NCBI GenBank assembly: GCA_022494885.1
Contig: JAGVSM010002417.1
Location: 1-64,000 of the forward strand
Source of the DNA: Micrasema longulum
Taxonomy: Eukaryota; Arthropoda; Insecta; Trichoptera; Brachycentridae
Reading direction: 5' to 3'
Length of the DNA: 64,000 nt
Of this stretch, positions 60,955 to 64,000 are shown piece by piece (within the stretch, counting starts at the first letter, position 1; each line of letters opens with the position of its first letter). Position numbers and translations under genes: made by a program. The notes under the pieces are model-generated. The model had not been told where the DNA came from. It saw only the letters and a program-made list of their open reading frames with translations, and did not search any database.

Positions 60955-61345
60955 ACTTTCAATTTCTATTTATTTCTTCTAGCAAATCATTGAACAATTT
61001 GAAACCCTTGTACGATGAGTTTTGATACTGCATTTCTCCTCATTTGTAATATTTATTTCTTCATATCTCTAGTTTCATATGTGTGACATTATTGGTTAAA
61101 TTTTATAATTAACCCTTGATTATTTTATGAATGAAAACTGCAACATCATATTTTATATGTTGTTTTATTGTGAGAAGGCCAATTTTCCGATGCATTTTTC
61201 TACATTCAAACATATAACTTCATTGCCTTATTCTGTAGAATTGGAATGTTTTTTATTTCCCCTTCATTGCATAAAAAAGCATCGACGAAGAGTAATTTAT
61301 ATATCGATATATTATTGTTTAATAAATAATAATACAAGTGTTTAT
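60955..61345 (-). pseudogene. Decayed Jockey-like LINE RT C-terminus
   Basis: The minus strand gives 'FLCNEGEIKNIPILQNKAM' (about 61290-61232), then 'LTIKQHIKYDVAVFIHKIIK' and 'YKGFKLFNDLLEEINRN' (about 61015-60965) in shifting frames. This follows the 'eixkiqiLQNKAMRxil...NxLPxeIK' order of Jockey-type C-termini. Heavily mutated, so confidence is moderate. Confidence 0.5.
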
Positions 61346-61349
61346 GTAT

Positions 61350-62296
61350 AATTTCTTAATTTCTTCATTAATGACATATTTTATATATTTTTTGTTATGT
61401 ATATTCGAACACATTAAAGACACTATTAATCACATGTGTGATACTAAGAATGCAGTCATTTTGAAACTCAATACTAAGCTATTCGTACTATTATAGATAT
61501 ATCAAATTACACTGACCTTACTTTTCAAGCCTTACACTTGAGCTCAACCACATAAAAAAACGCACATAAATTACTTACAATAGATTTTAATGCAAAGTCA
61601 GTTATACAAACTCCTTAAGAAAATTGATAGTCTGCAATAATTGGTAAGTCATGTGATATACCACCTTACTTTATTTTAATTATAAAAATGTATCACTTTT
61701 ACATCTGTCATAATTCCTACTCGTATATGATATATTATGTTTTGACCACAAGCATACTGGCTTGAAAACCGCAGACAGACAGATTTTTATTAACAGAGGC
61801 TATTCTGAGGTAGGTTATATTCTGAGGTAGGCTTCGTAAGATTTATTTTCTGAAAAAATATATCTACCTAATAACATTTTCATTTCTGTTGAGAAATCTG
61901 TCTACCTATATTAAAACGAACTATACTTAAAAATCTACACACACAATGCAACATAATTCACATATTGTTTTTATTTAAAGTGCTAGACCACAGCGTGCAT
62001 TTATTTTATTAAAAGCTACATATTATACTTTTAGTTACCTAGTCTACGAAACTTTTCAGTGGAATGCGTTTTTTTAAACGGGTTCGTTTTACACACATAC
62101 ATTATATTTATGTTAATAGAGCAATTCTCTTGTTGAATAAAGCTTCTGCATTTAATATAGATTTATTTTTCTGTACATATGGGCAGTTCTCAGGTAACTC
62201 TTTTCGAATGTTAAAAATAATATTGACGATCTATGTATATATTCGTGAACATAAGTACCTATATATACATGTATATACATACGAGAATATATATAA
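61350..62296. other. No gene; short direct repeat
   Basis: 'TATTCTGAGGTAGG' occurs twice in tandem (about 61801-61833). Nothing else recognised. Confidence 0.35.
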
Positions 62297-62400
62297 TAAA
62301 CCGAATTGTGGTCCCGTAGTAGTGTTGTACTCTCAAATCAGATGACCGAGATTGGAACCTCACTCTACGACAACTTGATTCATATTTTCACACAGTTATG
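62297..62400 (+). mobile_element. SINE-A, diverged and 3'-truncated
   Basis: 'AACCGAATTGTGGTCCCGTA', a degenerate B box 'GATTGGAACC', and 'CAACTTGATTCATATTTTCA'. Confidence 0.65.
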
Positions 62401-62984
62401 CAAGACTTTTAAACGACCAAGAAATTAAAGTGTGTTCATAAACAATAAAAACTTTAATATTTATCTTTAAAAACATGCATATATATGTGTGAATATGAAC
62501 GACATATTTACTTCCATAAGATGCTTGTAAAATTGTATTATTCCTGTTACAAAGTTTGTCATTGTGTAATGGGATTATACAGGCCAGAATTAATTATAAC
62601 ATTAATAAATAAATAATTTGTCTTAGATTTGGACATACTCAAAACATTTCAGAGTTACGGAGCTTTAAACTTTTATCGAAAGGTAAATTCACCCTTCAAG
62701 TAACCTTTATGTTGATGTAGGGATCCTGGGATATCAAACCGATAGCCTAATTTCAATCCTTTACCTTTATCGACCAGTTCCTTAAATAACAATAAAAAAC
62801 GGTCTACGATATCCTGCCCCCTTTTTACCTCAAAAAGGACGATCCCCATACCTACATATCTATATATTTTACACAGTCATCTTCAACCCCGTAAAACTAG
62901 CAGAGCCTTTTAGCTAAACGAGAAGAATAGAAACGTTACTTTATTTCCAAAAAAAATATTGTTAGTTATCTTTTGAAAAATTAT
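62401..62984. other. No gene; possible family G tip
   Basis: 'ATTTGGACATACTCAAAACA' (about 62627-62646) resembles the outer segment of family G. Nothing else recognised. Confidence 0.35.
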
Positions 62985-63200
62985 AATAATAATAATAGTC
63001 TTCGCGGTTTATTGACAAAAATAAAAATCTCGTTATTAATTTTGTAGTTTTGGGTAATAGATTTCTCTGGATTACGTCTGGTCTGCCTAACTAGGTACCT
63101 ACAACCTTTTTTGAGGTAGACATTTTTTTGCAAAATAAACAATAAAACGACTACCTACTAGTTAATGTATTACAGTTATATGTGATTTAATATCTTGCTA
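62985..63200 (-). mobile_element. LINE 3' UTR with (ATT)n tail (same family as 4237-4735)
   Basis: The reverse complement 'GTAGGTACCTAGTTAGGCAG', 'AAAAAAATGTCTACCTC' and 'CAATAAACCGCGAAGACTAT' then TATTATTATTAT match the 3' UTR at 4540-4730. Confidence 0.65.
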
Positions 63201-63833
63201 TTTATTTTTATTGTTTATTGTGTATATACTTCACGAAAATAAATTGATTAAGGAGTACTCATCATTAATATGACTTGTAATTAGGAAGGAGGACTGTACA
63301 AATGTACAGTTTACTTTTTTTTTACTGTTCATCTGTCACTTAAATATTTTTTCAAATCTATAATACAATTTTTTAATTGGTAAAACAAAATGATATTTAA
63401 GCAAACAAAAAAAATACACTTATTTTTCTTAACTCTTGTGTGGCTGTGGTGTAACACGTGTCTACATAGGATACAAGACTTGATATATGTCTCTTATTTA
63501 TTTAAATAATAAAGTTATATTTTTTTTGTTTTTAATCTTCTAATAAACATTTTCACATCAGATAAGCAAATTAAAATTTGTACACATATGCTAAATTTAC
63601 TGTGCGAAGTATAGAATGAAAGTGATGTCAATACCATAATAAATCTGTTTTACTGTGTAAGAAAGAGCGCGAAAATAGAACTATAACAAGGAAGACCGAC
63701 TCGCTATTCTGTGGCCGGTGTTTGTGTAAAAGAGACAAAAACAAAAGAAGACATTCGTTCTATCAGTCGGTTATTGGCAGTAAGGGAGTGTACGCTAGTT
63801 ATATGTCAGGCATATTAGTTGGCATACAGACAG
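63201..63833. other. Nothing recognised
   Basis: AT-rich except a slightly GC-richer patch at 63660-63790 with no known motif. Confidence 0.35.
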
Positions 63834-64000
63834 GAACCGGGTTGTGGTCCCGTTGCTAGTGTCGTGGACTTACGGATCAAATGTCCAAGGTTCGCACTTC
63901 ACTCTACCACAACTTGGTTCCCATTTTCTAATAGTGGGTTATTTACAACTCGTTAAAAATGGCTCCTAAATTCAATATTTAGGTAAAGCATAAAAACGCA
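63834..64000 (+). mobile_element. SINE-A, running to the window end
   Basis: 'GAACCGGGTTGTGGTCCCGT', a mutated B box 'GGTTCGCACTT', 'CAACTTGGTTCCCATTTTCT', 'TTTAGGTAAAGCATAAAAAC'; the last bases of the unit coincide with the window edge. Confidence 0.78.

Noticed and set aside
1..64000. Bacterial defence system, CRISPR array or operon
   Set aside because: No direct-repeat/spacer array, no gene clusters with ribosome binding sites; content is eukaryotic transposons throughout.

Overview
The window reads as AT-rich euchromatic or intergenic DNA from an insect. A lepidopteran is my best guess but is not proven. The reasons are the strong A/T bias, the frequent GTAGGTAC/GTACCTAC words (one forms a perfect hairpin near 802-820), the A-rich 'AATAAATAAA' LINE tails, abundant tRNA-derived SINEs, and a LINE whose ORF1 joins a PHD-type zinc finger to a domain resembling the baculovirus FP C-terminus. 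I see no convincing complete host gene and no rRNA, functional tRNA, CRISPR or bacterial-type operon. The window is almost entirely a transposon graveyard with many nested insertions.

The best-preserved element is a near full-length CR1/Jockey-type LINE at about 18000-22690. Its ORF1 is intact (PHD finger, coiled coil, FP-like domain). Its ORF2 (endonuclease, reverse transcriptase) is intact through the FADD active site and then broken by at least three frameshifts. About twenty-five other decayed reverse-transcriptase tails from CR1/Jockey-like, L2-like and RTE-like LINEs are scattered on both strands. Most keep only the last 50-250 codons plus 3' UTR, as expected from 5' truncation. Several keep a short 3'-terminal stem-loop and an A-rich or (ATT)n tail.

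Two tRNA-derived SINE families recur, called here SINE-A and SINE-B. SINE-B copies end in GATGATGATG, like the 3' end of an RTE-type LINE remnant at 46115-46240, which suggests RTE-driven mobilisation. Several foldback/TIR families without coding capacity are present: family G (twelve or more copies or pieces), family F, family J, a 224-bp foldback at 7540-7763, a near-identical-arm foldback at 32902-33032, and a 758-bp TIR element at 5613-6370. Other dispersed repeats (families D, E and X, and the 34090/48640 pair) have no assigned class.

The most informative loci are nested insertions. (1) 29085-31965: repeat X holds a hAT element with an 8-bp target duplication, which holds a second hAT-like element with its own 8-bp duplication; an inverted second copy of X at 35285-35760 preserves the empty site. 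(2) 37408-38353: a family F element split by a 515-bp foldback whose left arm carries a hammerhead-ribozyme-like motif with a palindromic stem III; the second family F copy at 51708-52143 is the empty site. (3) 16439-17990: an L2-like LINE split by a Jockey-like LINE with a 5-bp TACTT duplication.

The only place that looks like a possible host gene start is a GC-rich island at 59750-60165, with TATA-like and Inr-like words, an ATG and a good splice donor. Everything there is inference.
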